Source: an uncultured Duodenibacillus sp.
Lineage (GTDB): Bacteria; Pseudomonadota; Gammaproteobacteria; Burkholderiales; Burkholderiaceae_F
Direction of reading: 5' to 3'
Length of the DNA: 42,783 bases
Assembly (NCBI GenBank): GCA_944390715.1
Contig: CALXQS010000017.1
Span: forward strand, 1-42,783
Part shown: positions 1 to 7,330 of the stretch, one piece after another
Layout: each line of letters begins with the position of its first letter
How positions within the stretch are numbered: the stretch's first letter is position 1
Translations under genes and position numbers: made by a program
The notes under the pieces: generated by a model
The model's input: the letters and a program-made list of their open reading frames with translations, nothing else
Database searches by the model: none
What the model was told of the DNA's origin: nothing

Positions 1-60
1 GGTTGGTTGGTTTTTTGTTTTCAAACTAAACTTTACCAAACCCCGATGCTTCCACCTGCC

Positions 61-89
61 AATCCGCCGTTCGTCGCGGATTTTTTTTT
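61..89 (+). terminator. Rho-independent terminator of a gene left of the window
   Basis: A 7-bp perfect stem (AATCCGC at 61-67, GCGGATT at 76-82) with an 8-nt loop runs directly into a tract of T at 81-89 on the + strand. The orientation suits a + strand gene ending before the window. Bases 1-60 hold only a short GGTT repeat and no recognisable gene. Confidence 0.75.
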
Positions 90-162
90 ATTTCTGCCTC
101 CGACTACAGTTTTCTGAACTTTCAAAATTCAGGCTAGCTTGTCGCAAAACAGCCGCCAGCTG

Positions 163-730
163 CTAATCGATCGGACGATGCTTCGGGAAGAGACGACCCC
201 AAATTTTGAGAAAAACGTTTGCCACGCGGCCCGAGCCAAGAGCGGTAACAAGAGTGCCTTCGCGCAAGCCGGCAATCGTGCCGAAAAACAAAAGGCTCAA
301 AATTGCCGCAGCAGCGACGATGAAAACATCTACTCCCATGCGCAGCGTTCCGAAAGACCCTCCCCAACGGTGCATCACGGAAAGAACAAAACCTTCGGGC
401 GGCAGAATGCAAAGTCTTGCGTAGACCATGCCCGAAATGCCCAATCCCGTCAAAACAGTTCCGGCGCAGACCTGAACAAGCTTCAAGCCGTAGCTCGACG
501 GATCAAGAAAAGACGTCGCCCACATTGCCAAATCAAAGACGGCGCCGAAAAGCGCGCAGATCGGAAGCTGCTTGACAGCCTTGATGAAAAATCCCTTGGG
601 TTCCACAACGGTCTGCAAAACAAAGAAAAAAGCGTTTGTGGCAAATACAAACAACCCGATGCTCAGTCCTGTTTTCTCAGAAAGCACAATAGCTGCCGAG
701 CTTACGGTGCCGGTTCCCAGGCCGGCATGC
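163..730 (-). pseudogene. 3' part of YczE/YitT-like membrane protein gene, split by IS element
   Basis: This is the downstream part of a predicted inner-membrane protein of the YczE/YyaS/YitT-like family (function not established). It reads HAGLGTGT, then several hydrophobic segments, then a family-typical stretch near LRMGVDVF and GLREGTLVTALG, and stops at 163. The upstream part is at 2005-2213. Removing 731-2004 joins the two in one frame of 259 codons including the stop. The junction reads GISTVT-HAGLG, which aligns without gaps to the GIALTVKANLG region I recall for B. subtilis YczE. The gene is therefore an insertional pseudogene. The fragment might still be translated from a GTG at 687, but the first membrane segments would be missing. 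Family assignment is by pattern recognition. Confidence 0.72.
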
Positions 731-870
731 TTGACGTACTCCCCCGCCTAAAGACCGGGGATTCTGGGTTCAAGCGCCAGATGCCGGCAGTTGCCGGTCT
801 AACACTGACTCACCTTGACGGACGATCGTCCCGCCCGTTTTCTGTTTCATGGCAACGCAAAGTGCCTCCG
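711..870 (-). ncRNA. Predicted omega RNA (reRNA) of the TnpB element, with guide from flank
   Basis: In IS200/IS605 elements the TnpB guide RNA overlaps the 3' end of tnpB and the right end, and its guide is read from the flanking DNA. Here that region runs from inside the tnpB 3' end, through the right-end hairpin (742-760), into host sequence below 731. A compact inverted repeat (CCGGCA/TGCCGG, 782-797) adds structure. The guide would begin with GCATGCCGG, from position 730 downward. The 5' boundary is a guess; position and orientation are inferred from the family, not from any RNA evidence. Confidence 0.35.
742..764 (-). repeat. Right-end hairpin of IS608-like element with GAAT guide
   Basis: On the minus strand GAAT (764-761) is followed by CCCCG, a 9-nt loop containing TTTA, and CGGGG (746-742). 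The hairpin lies about 10 nt before the TCAA cleavage site at 734-731. In IS608 this arrangement lets TnpA recognise the end through base pairing of GAAT with TCAA. The assignment rests on the match of spacing and tetranucleotides to that model. Confidence 0.75.
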
Positions 871-1935
871 TCAGAATGTTGCACGCAGCATTGACATCAC
901 GGTCATGTTCCGCACCGCAGTGCGGGCATGTCCAGCGACGCACACTCAGATCTTTCGTGCCTTTATAACGGTACCCGCAGGCCGAGCAAAGCTGGCTTGA
1001 GGGATACCACTTCTCGACATGAGCAATCTGTGTTCCTGCTTTGGAGGCGGCGTACTGCAAAATGGATACGAAGTCGAAAAAACCGTAGTCTCCAACCTTT
1101 CGTCCCCACAGACGCTGCATTGCCTTGATATTGAGCGTTTCAAGTCCGGTGAACGCATAACGCTGCACAAGCTCGCGGGCGATCTTCCATTGCCATGCAC
1201 TGCGCTGATTGCTGATGCGTCTGTGAAGGCGCGCCAGATCGCGCTTTGCACGGTGCCAGTTGTTCGATCCCTGTTGCTTGCTCGAGAGTATGCGATTGAG
1301 GAGTTTGACCTCTTTGAGGTTTTGCTTGAAAAACTCGGGACTTTCAATGGTCTGTCCGTCGGATCCGGTGAGGTATGTTTCCAGTCCGAAATCAAAGCCA
1401 ACCGGATGACCCGGTCGTGAATTGACTGCGTCTGGTACCTCAGCTTCAACCGAAAAACAGAGCCAGAGATCGTTGACCGAGTCACGCTTGACCGTGAGAG
1501 TCTTGATCCTGCCCTCAATCTCTCTGGACTTGAAATACTTGTACTTCTGACCGCAAATCATCAGCTCGTTGCCCGGCAACAGTTTGTAGCCGGCCCGTTT
1601 GAGCGTGAATGACTTGTATTTGCGAACTTTTCTGAATCCGGGAAGAGCGCACCTTTCGCCGGTCTTCTTCGCATTGAAGAAACGCTCATAGCTCTTGTAG
1701 AGCCGGTCGGTGACTTCCTGCAGCGCCTGCGAGCCGATCTCTCTGAGATAGTGCGGGTCTTAAGTCTGGTGAGATGCTTCAGAAGTTTGAACTTCGGAAG
1801 CGTCTTTCCAAACATTTTGTAGTATCTGCGAGTCAGTGCCACACAGTGATTCCACGCCAAGCCTGCTGCATTAATTTGACGATGCGGCTTCTTATTACGT
1901 TTCGCACTGTAGAGTTTGAACTTGTAGGTCTTCAT
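770..1935 (-). pseudogene. tnpB: tnpB, RNA-guided nuclease of IS200/IS605 type, frameshifted
   Basis: The reading begins with MKTYKFKLYSAKRNK at 1935 and continues to about 1757. It then needs one extra base to go on as PHYLREIGSQALQEVTDRLY. The contracted site is a CCC run on the minus strand (GGG at 1755-1757 on +). The remainder runs unbroken to the stop at 770. With the base restored the product is about 388 residues, a normal TnpB length. The RuvC-like triad is visible in FDFGLET (Asp), FTGLETLN (Glu) and DRDVNAACN (Asp). The zinc ribbon is CSACGY plus CPHCG. The catalytic half is therefore intact, but it is separated from the N-terminal part by the frameshift. A sequencing error in the short homopolymer cannot be excluded. 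The C-terminal frame alone (770-1579) lacks the N-terminal domain and would probably be inactive. Confidence 0.85.
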
Positions 1936-1964
1936 GACCGAAATCATACAGTGTCGCGCCTCTC

Positions 1965-1990
1965 AGCCCCGGATTGAAATCCGGGGCTTT
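1965..1990 (-). repeat. Left-end hairpin of IS608-like element with AAAG guide
   Basis: A 10-bp perfect inverted repeat with a 4-nt loop lies between the tnpB start and the left cleavage site: AGCCCCGGAT (1965-1974), TGAA, ATCCGGGGCT (1979-1988). AAAG (1990-1987 on the minus strand) is at its 5' foot and could pair with the TTAC target, as in IS608. Confidence 0.78.
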
Positions 1991-2004
1991 CTCGGCGCAG
2001 GGCG

Positions 2005-2213
2005 GTAACGGTGGAAATACCTGTGGCCAGCACAAGAAGGCCGAAAACAAACATTACAAAGCGAAAAAACATACCCAAAAAAAGCAGAAAAACCCACAAA
2101 AGAGCGAATTGAACCCAAAAAGAAAGACCGCACTGGACTCCTTCGCCACGCGCGGCCTTGAACTGTCTGCGTTGTTGTTGATTCTTCGACAGCGGCTTAT
2201 GTCGTTGCGTCAA
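2005..2213 (-). pseudogene. 5' part of the YczE/YitT-like membrane protein gene
   Basis: This is the upstream fragment of the gene continued at 163-730. It starts at ATG 2213 with a polar, Lys/Arg/Gln-rich leader of about 30 residues and enters a long hydrophobic segment (FALLWVFLLFLGMFFRF). It reaches GISTVT, where the IS element begins. Without the insertion the frame joins exactly. The leader is longer than usual for the family, so an internal GTG before VQCGLSF could be the real start. In the present sequence the frame runs into the element as TALRRESPG and stops soon after, giving a truncated product. Confidence 0.7.
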
Positions 2214-2281
2214 TGCAGGCAGTCTGCGAAATTCAGATCTGCTCTGAACAGAACCAAGTCAAGCCTGCGACGTAAGGTTTT

Positions 2282-3013
2282 TCATTTTACTGCAAACCCC
2301 TTTTTCTGGAGAAACTCTCGCACAAACGGACGCCGCTCGCGCTTGAGGATGCCGGAAATTCCATTGATCCAAGTGTCTTCGCGCGGATTACGGCTGCGGG
2401 CAGCAAAATACTCCCGCATGCGGGCGTCATAGTCGGCAATCGTCTCTGGATTGACTTCGCAATAGTTGTTTTCCATCACGGTCACAGCCTGGGGAAGACG
2501 AGGCTTGAGTTCGTTCTTATATGCTGGATAACCAAATGAAAGGCCCAAGAGCGCAACGACATGCTCGGGCAGCTGCAAAAGCTTGTCAACCTCCGCAATG
2601 CCGTTTCTCAAGCCTCCGACAAATACGCCGCCCAGGCCTTCGGCCTCAAGCGCAGCCATGGCGCTTTGCGCACAAATGCCTGCATCCAAGCACCCGGCTA
2701 CGAGCTGCTCGGTCCAGCCCAAATCGGCTTCAGCCACAAGCTGCGCATCGCGACGGTAGTCAACGCAAAACACCCAAAATTCAGGCGCTTCGACGACATG
2801 CTTCTGCTCACCGGACAAATGCATCAGAGCTTGGCGCTTTTCTGGATCCGTCACACGGATGATGTCGATCAGCTGAAGAAAGCACGTGCTTGAGGCAGCG
2901 AGAGCCGCCGTCAAAATACGTTCCCGTACATCTTTTTCGATCGCTCGATTCTCAAATTCACGTACGGAAACATGGCTTCTGAGCACATTCCCTAAATTCA
3001 TCGCTTCGCTCAT
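2282..3013 (-). CDS. nfsA: NfsA-type NADPH-dependent nitroreductase
   Basis: This is a cytoplasmic FMN-dependent nitroreductase of the NfsA/FRP group, which reduces nitroaromatics and quinones with NADPH. At 243 residues it matches E. coli NfsA closely in length and in blocks along its whole length: HVSVREFENRAI near the start, SSTCFLQLIDIIRVTD, SGEQKHVVEAPEFWVFC, GLGGVFVGGLRNGI, LLGLSFGYPAYKNELKPRLP and, at the end, RRPFVREFLQKKGFA. The ATG at 3013 is preceded by AAGGAG with good spacing, which fixes the start. It is transcribed alone on the minus strand. The physiological substrate is not visible from sequence. Confidence 0.92.
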   Translation of the reverse strand: MSEAMNLGNVLRSHVSVREFENRAIEKDVRERILTAALAASSTCFLQLIDIIRVTDPEKRQALMHLSGEQKHVVEAPEFWVFCVDYRRDAQLVAEADLGWTEQLVAGCLDAGICAQSAMAALEAEGLGGVFVGGLRNGIAEVDKLLQLPEHVVALLGLSFGYPAYKNELKPRLPQAVTVMENNYCEVNPETIADYDARMREYFAARSRNPREDTWINGISGILKRERRPFVREFLQKKGFAVK

Positions 3014-3096
3014 AGCGCTCCTTTTTCAAAATATAATAAATTCAACAATAATGAAGCACAAATAAAGAAAGTTGAAGACAATTAACGCATATTTGT

Positions 3097-4038
3097 TCAA
3101 CTCTTGCCAACTTGCTCCCATCCCGCTTCTATTGCCTTGATTTCCCTATAAAGCGCCTCGTTGACGGGAACCGGCAATCCAACGGCATGCGCCTTTTCGA
3201 TCAACGTACCGGAGAAAAAATCGACTTCCGTATGACGCTGAGCAAGCGTATCCTGCCGCAGACTCGGCATGCCTTCGGGATCGAGCGTATCGCCAAGCCG
3301 GACGTATTCCTCAAGATCCTTTTGTGTGACGTCCACTCCCAGACGCTGCGCGAGCTCGACGACTTCCTGCATTGCAGCAATGTACCGATCTCTCGCAGGC
3401 CCCGGATGCTGGATGCTCGCAAAATTGCCCTCAACCACGGCCACAACTTGATTAACGCCGATATTAAACATCCACTTGCACCAAATGCGCCTTTCGATGT
3501 CCTCTTCATGCACGAAGTGAATGCCGCAGTCCCTGAAAAACGCTTCGACCGCTTCAAGAGCAGGAGCTCTTTCCGGATGCGACTTGGGCACGCCCAAGCA
3601 GACGACGCCTTGATTTTTGCAGACCACTGACGTTGCGGTGCGGCGGGCAGCCATTCCCTGCGCCACACAGTGCACTACGGTGCCGCAGCCGATTTCACGC
3701 TCGATGATCTCTTCGCTTGAGATGCCGTTTAGCAGCGAAAGAATAATCGTCTCAGGGCCGACAATCGGCTTGACGGCCTCAATTGCCTCCTGAAGCGCCG
3801 TCGCCTTGACGCCGAACACCAAAAAGTCTGCGTACCCCTCGAATTTGCTCGGTTCGCAAAACGTAAAACCGCAGACCTCGCCGTTGAACTTAGGAGGCTG
3901 CGCACGATAGCGCTTGATGCGTTCGGCATCAGCCAAAAAAGTGATGGCCTCAGAGCCAAACTTTCGATAGATCATTGCTCCGTACAAAATTCCCAGAGCA
4001 CCCATGCCGATAAAGGCTGCCTTTTTAATGGTGCGCAT
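3097..4038 (-). CDS. 2-dehydropantoate 2-reductase family protein (PanE/ApbA-like)
   Basis: This 313-residue NAD(P)-dependent oxidoreductase has an N-terminal Rossmann fold, GMGALG (11-16). Its central part is of ketopantoate-reductase type: DFLVFGVKATALQEA, then LLNGISSEEII. The C-terminal helical domain has the family's conserved Lys in WCKWMFNIGVNQ and a region with VNEALYREIKAIE. In pantothenate synthesis PanE reduces 2-dehydropantoate to pantoate, but many bacteria carry paralogues with other 2-ketoacid substrates, and no pan genes lie nearby. I therefore name the family, not the gene. No strong ribosome-binding site precedes ATG 4038. It is divergent from the phosphatase gene. Confidence 0.85.
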   Translation of the reverse strand: MRTIKKAAFIGMGALGILYGAMIYRKFGSEAITFLADAERIKRYRAQPPKFNGEVCGFTFCEPSKFEGYADFLVFGVKATALQEAIEAVKPIVGPETIILSLLNGISSEEIIEREIGCGTVVHCVAQGMAARRTATSVVCKNQGVVCLGVPKSHPERAPALEAVEAFFRDCGIHFVHEEDIERRIWCKWMFNIGVNQVVAVVEGNFASIQHPGPARDRYIAAMQEVVELAQRLGVDVTQKDLEEYVRLGDTLDPEGMPSLRQDTLAQRHTEVDFFSGTLIEKAHAVGLPVPVNEALYREIKAIEAGWEQVGKS

Positions 4039-4305
4039 AAGCCGTCTTAACTGTTTGGATGTTCCTGCGCTCGAAACCGACCGCTCGAGCCAGACCTGCG
4101 TTCAATTGTACTGCTGAAGCCGCATCAGCAGACTTCGCGAAAAATCTTCAACTTGCGCCCAAGTGCTGACAACGGTCACCAATTGGTCAGAAAATCATCA
4201 TGCGCGTGCAATACATGCTCCATAGACTGCTCAGCGAACGCGCTCGGCAAGCAGTTCGCTCTCAAGCGCTTCTTATTTTCACTCACCAACACGAAAAGTA
4301 TTGCC

Positions 4306-6045
4306 ATGCATTGCAAATTTGCCCTCACGGCGGCTGCCGCCGCTTTGGCACTCGCGGGCAGCTTCGCCCAAGCTGCCGAAATCTATCCTGTCGACAAAGC
4401 CCGCTTCATGACCAATGCGCGCTTTGACTTCAAAGTCGAACTCGACAAAGTTGTTGACCGCAACGACGTCAAGATCGAAATCAACGGCGCAGACTACCGC
4501 AAGATCCTCAGCGGCGACGAAATCTTTGTAGGCGAGGAAATTGATGCCGGCGCATCGGCTGTTTTGATGCGTGAAGTCGAAATCAAAAAGCCGGGCACCT
4601 ATAAAGTGACCGTTTCAGGCAAGGGCGGCAGCAAAACCGTCGTATGGAACATTTATGACACGCCCAAAAAACGTCAGGCTAAAAATGTGATTCTGCTGCT
4701 TGCCGACGGCCTGAGCGTGGGCCACCGCACGGCCGCGCGCATTATGAGCAAGGGCGTGGTCAACGGCATGTACAACGCACCTCTTGCCATGGACAACATG
4801 CCCAACATGGCTCTTCTGGGCACCAGCTCGGTCGATACCATCGCAGCCGACAGCGCCAACACCGCCTCCGCCTACATGACCGGCCACAAGTCCTCGGTCA
4901 ACGCTCTGGGCGTTTACGTCGACCGCACCAAGGCCACGCAGGACGATCCTCGCCAGGAAACCATTGCTGAACTTATCCGCCGCAAGACCGGCATGGCTGT
5001 CGGCGTCGTCAGCGATGCAGAACTCGAAGACGCCACGCCCGCCTCGGTCGTCTCGCACACCCGCCGCAGAGCGGACAAAGCCGATATTGTGGGCATGTTC
5101 TACGACGTCAAGCCCGAAGTCATGCTCGGAGGCGGTTCGGCCTACTTCCTGCCCAAGTCCACTGCCGGCTCCAAGCGCAAGGACAACACCAACTACATTG
5201 ATCTTTTTCAGAAAGCCGGCTATGCGCTCGTCACCGATCGCGACGCCATGCTCAAAGCCGCCGACAAATCCGAGCGTCTGCTTGGACTTTTTCACACGGG
5301 CAACATGGACGGCTGGCTTGACCGCCACCAATTCAAAGGAAACACAGTTAAGAAATTCCCCAATCAGCCCGATCTGACCGACAGCTTTCAGGCCGCCGTC
5401 AAAGTGCTTGAAAAGAACAAGGAGGGCTTCTTCCTGATGCTTGAAGCCGGCCTTGTCGACAAGTTCTCGCACCCGCTCGACTGGACGCGTTCTGTGGCTG
5501 AGACGATCGCCTTCGACAAAGTTGTGGAAGCCGCTCAGAAGTACTGCGACGAACACCCCGACACGCTGCTGATCGTCACGGGCGACCATACGCACTCGAT
5601 TGCCGTTGCCGGCACGATCGACGACAAGAAGCAAGGTCGTGATCTGCGTGAAAAGGTCGGCGTTTACGCCAAGGCTGGATATCCGCACTACGAAGACAAG
5701 GACAAGGACGGCTTCCCGGACAATTTCTATCCCGACAAACGTCTGGCCGTGTTCTTCGGCGCTCATCCGGACTACTACGAAACCTACCGTCCTTTCCAGG
5801 ACAAGACCTTTACGCCTGCCGTCAAAAATGAAAAGGGCGAATACGTAGCCAATGCCGAGTACAAGGACATCCCCGGCGCTCATTTTGTTGAAGGCAATCT
5901 GCCTCGCAACGAACCTCAGGGCGTGCACACGGTCGATGACCTCGTCGTCACGGCTCGCGGTCCCAACTCTGATCAGATCAGAGGCTTCATGAACTCAACG
6001 GAAATCTTCCGCGTGATGGCTGAAGCCCTGGCTTTGGGCAAATAA
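4306..6045 (+). CDS. phoA: Exported alkaline phosphatase (PhoA family)
   Basis: This is a periplasmic phosphomonoesterase of 579 residues from ATG 4306. That start gives a clean signal peptide (MHCKFALTAAAAALALAG, cleavage after AQA). The same frame is open from 4153 but would bury the signal. Metal and active-site residues of the E. coli PhoA type are present: ILLLADG (metal Asp), DSANTAS with nucleophile Ser183, DATPASVVSH followed by RRR (phosphate-binding Arg), EAGLVDKFSH (metal Glu, Asp, His, plus Lys), GDHTHS, and a late VHTVDD supplying the last His. The Asp in DATPA together with Lys in DKFSH gives the E. coli-like D153/K328 pair. It is about 100 residues longer than E. coli PhoA, mostly an N-terminal extra domain and a region rich in Asp and Lys (EDKDKDGFPDN) that could bind Ca2+. 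No Pho box was recognised in 4039-4305. Confidence 0.88.
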   Translation: MHCKFALTAAAAALALAGSFAQAAEIYPVDKARFMTNARFDFKVELDKVVDRNDVKIEINGADYRKILSGDEIFVGEEIDAGASAVLMREVEIKKPGTYKVTVSGKGGSKTVVWNIYDTPKKRQAKNVILLLADGLSVGHRTAARIMSKGVVNGMYNAPLAMDNMPNMALLGTSSVDTIAADSANTASAYMTGHKSSVNALGVYVDRTKATQDDPRQETIAELIRRKTGMAVGVVSDAELEDATPASVVSHTRRRADKADIVGMFYDVKPEVMLGGGSAYFLPKSTAGSKRKDNTNYIDLFQKAGYALVTDRDAMLKAADKSERLLGLFHTGNMDGWLDRHQFKGNTVKKFPNQPDLTDSFQAAVKVLEKNKEGFFLMLEAGLVDKFSHPLDWTRSVAETIAFDKVVEAAQKYCDEHPDTLLIVTGDHTHSIAVAGTIDDKKQGRDLREKVGVYAKAGYPHYEDKDKDGFPDNFYPDKRLAVFFGAHPDYYETYRPFQDKTFTPAVKNEKGEYVANAEYKDIPGAHFVEGNLPRNEPQGVHTVDDLVVTARGPNSDQIRGFMNSTEIFRVMAEALALGK

Positions 6046-6059
6046 CAGCCCCTTTGGGC

Positions 6060-6132
6060 AGCATGCTGAAGGACTTTGCGGCGCGTCTTTTTTGACGAGA
6101 CGCCGTGCGGCAAAGTCCGAGCATGCTTTTTT
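6060..6132 (+). terminator. Strong terminator after the alkaline phosphatase gene
   Basis: A long inverted repeat lies 15 bp after the phosphatase stop. The left arm has AGCATGCT, GGACTTTGC and GGCG. The right arm has CGCC, GCAAAGTCC and AGCATGCT, and runs into six T at 6127-6132. Small internal bulges do not disturb the stem. Confidence 0.85.
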
Positions 6133-6161
6133 CGCTTTTTCTTGCTTTTTAATTTTTGACA

Positions 6162-6611
6162 ATGCAGCGCAGAACATTGCTTGGCACTGCCGCAGCCGTT
6201 TTTGCGGGCCTCGTGACGCATACCAAGGCTGCAGAGCCGGTTTTGCTTGGTTTTGACGAAATGTACGGTCCCGCTTCCGTGCTTGGCATTACGTTCTCGG
6301 ACAAACTTAAATCGCTCAACGGCAAGCTCACTTCAGTACGAGGATTTATGGCCCCGCCCTTGAAGGCCGACGCAAAATTTCTCGTTCTTACCCGCTCGCC
6401 CGTCAACCTCTGTCCTTTTTGCAACAGCGACGAAGACTGGCCGGACTCAATCATTGTGGTCTACCTCAAAAATCCAGGAGACTTCGTGCAGGCCAACAAA
6501 GCCATCGAAGTCACGGGGATGCTCGAGCTGGGTTCTGCAACCGATGAAGAAACCGGATTTGTGAGTTTGGTTCGGCTCATGAACGCAAGTTTTTCCATCA
6601 TCGACATCTAA
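6162..6611 (+). CDS. Small exported protein with CxxC motif, partner of ABC transporter
   Basis: I do not recognise a named family with certainty; it may be related to DUF3299-like exported proteins found beside ABC transporters. ATG 6162 gives a 149-residue product starting MQRRTLLGTAAAVFAGL and ending its signal at THTKA-AEP. The twin arginine makes Tat or Sec export possible. The mature part is small and probably beta-rich. One motif stands out, NLCPFCNSDEDWPD, with two Cys in CxxC spacing followed by acidic residues and Trp; it could bind metal or be redox-active. The next gene, an ABC ATPase, starts 11 bp later, so the three genes 6162-8568 look like one operon and this protein probably works outside the membrane with the transporter. 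Confidence 0.75.
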   Translation: MQRRTLLGTAAAVFAGLVTHTKAAEPVLLGFDEMYGPASVLGITFSDKLKSLNGKLTSVRGFMAPPLKADAKFLVLTRSPVNLCPFCNSDEDWPDSIIVVYLKNPGDFVQANKAIEVTGMLELGSATDEETGFVSLVRLMNASFSIIDI

Positions 6612-6622
6612 GGGCCGCCGTT

Positions 6623-7330
6623 ATGCCTGAGCACTTTGATCTTGAAGCACGCGACATCATCTACAAAGCAGCCGACGGTCTGGGCGTGCGCACAATTCTT
6701 TCAATTGAGCAGCTCAAAATTCCTCAAGGCAGCCGCGTTGCGCTTCAAGGCTCTTCAGGTGCCGGCAAAACAACCCTGCTCAAAGTACTGAGCGGCATCA
6801 TTCGGGCCGACATGGGATTTGTGCGCTGGGGCTCTACGATCCTGTCGGATCTTAGCGAAAGCCGCCGCGACGTCTGGCGCGGAGAAAACTGCGGCTTTCT
6901 CTTTCAGGATTTTGGACTGTTCGACGGCCTGACGGCTGTTGAAAACGTACTGCTGCCCGAAACATTTACAGGAAGCATCAAGGCTGCAGCACGACAGCAA
7001 GCACGAGAGCTTCTAGATCGCTTCGGCGTACATGCTGATGCCTCGGCCCGCCATCTGTCCAGAGGCGAAATGCAGCGCACGGCGCTGGCTCGCTTGCTGA
7101 TGGGAAGCCCGAAAGTCATTTTTGCCGATGAGCCTACGGCAAGTCTCGATGAAAAAAATGCACGACGCGTCATGCAGGCGCTCGTTGAAAGCAGCGAAGA
7201 ACTCGGAGCGACCCTGTTTGTCATCACGCACGACAACGATCTTGCTCAAACCTTTCCCCTGCGCGCCCGCATGCACCAAGGCCGCTGGCAATGGCTAGAG
7301 AGCGAAAACGGCTTGAGGAGCCTGCCATGA
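6623..7330 (+). CDS. ABC transporter ATP-binding protein (LolD/MacB-like)
   Basis: This 235-residue cytoplasmic ATPase energises the permease encoded next. The nucleotide-binding domain is complete: Walker A GSSGAGKTT (43-51), Q-loop in FLFQDFGLFDGLTAVENV, signature LSRGEMQRTALARLL, Walker B VIFADEPTASLD, and H-loop FVITHDN. The signature region and the small size fit the LolD/MacB/FtsE group, which pairs with FtsX-like permeases that do mechanical work or extract lipids or peptides rather than import solutes. The stop overlaps the start of the permease gene by ATGA (7327-7330), so the two are translationally coupled. The substrate is unknown. Confidence 0.92.
   Translation: MPEHFDLEARDIIYKAADGLGVRTILSIEQLKIPQGSRVALQGSSGAGKTTLLKVLSGIIRADMGFVRWGSTILSDLSESRRDVWRGENCGFLFQDFGLFDGLTAVENVLLPETFTGSIKAAARQQARELLDRFGVHADASARHLSRGEMQRTALARLLMGSPKVIFADEPTASLDEKNARRVMQALVESSEELGATLFVITHDNDLAQTFPLRARMHQGRWQWLESENGLRSLP

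Larger units (their letters stand above)
731..2004 (-). mobile_element. IS608-like, tnpB-only IS200/IS605 element
   Basis: The element is 1274 bp with no tnpA, so it resembles the IS1341-type tnpB-only group. Reading the minus strand, it begins just after TTAC (2008-2005) and ends with TCAA (734-731). These are the left and right cleavage tetranucleotides of H. pylori IS608. A 10-bp left hairpin (1965-1988) lies 16 nt inside the left end. A right hairpin (742-760) lies about 10 nt from the right end. AAAG sits at the 5' foot of the left hairpin and GAAT at the 5' foot of the right one, matching the IS608 guide tetranucleotides. There is no target duplication, as expected. Excision restores the host reading frame. 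Transposition would need TnpA in trans. Confidence 0.85.

Noticed and set aside
1..12. GGTT repeats at the window start as a G-quadruplex or telomere-like repeat
   Set aside because: Only three GG units are visible and the context is cut off, so nothing can be supported.
139..894. 251-codon plus-strand frame across the IS right end
   Set aside because: It crosses the element boundary at 731 and lies antisense to both the membrane protein fragment and tnpB.
739..1997. Alternative element ends giving VTAL-YVKHAGLG after excision
   Set aside because: This also restores a frame, but it lacks the TTAC/TCAA signals and gives an insertion relative to the YczE region I recall. The 731-2004 ends explain more.
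4615..5928. 437-codon open frame opposite the phosphatase gene
   Set aside because: It is antisense to a gene with a complete active site. It arises from codon bias and has no recognisable domain.
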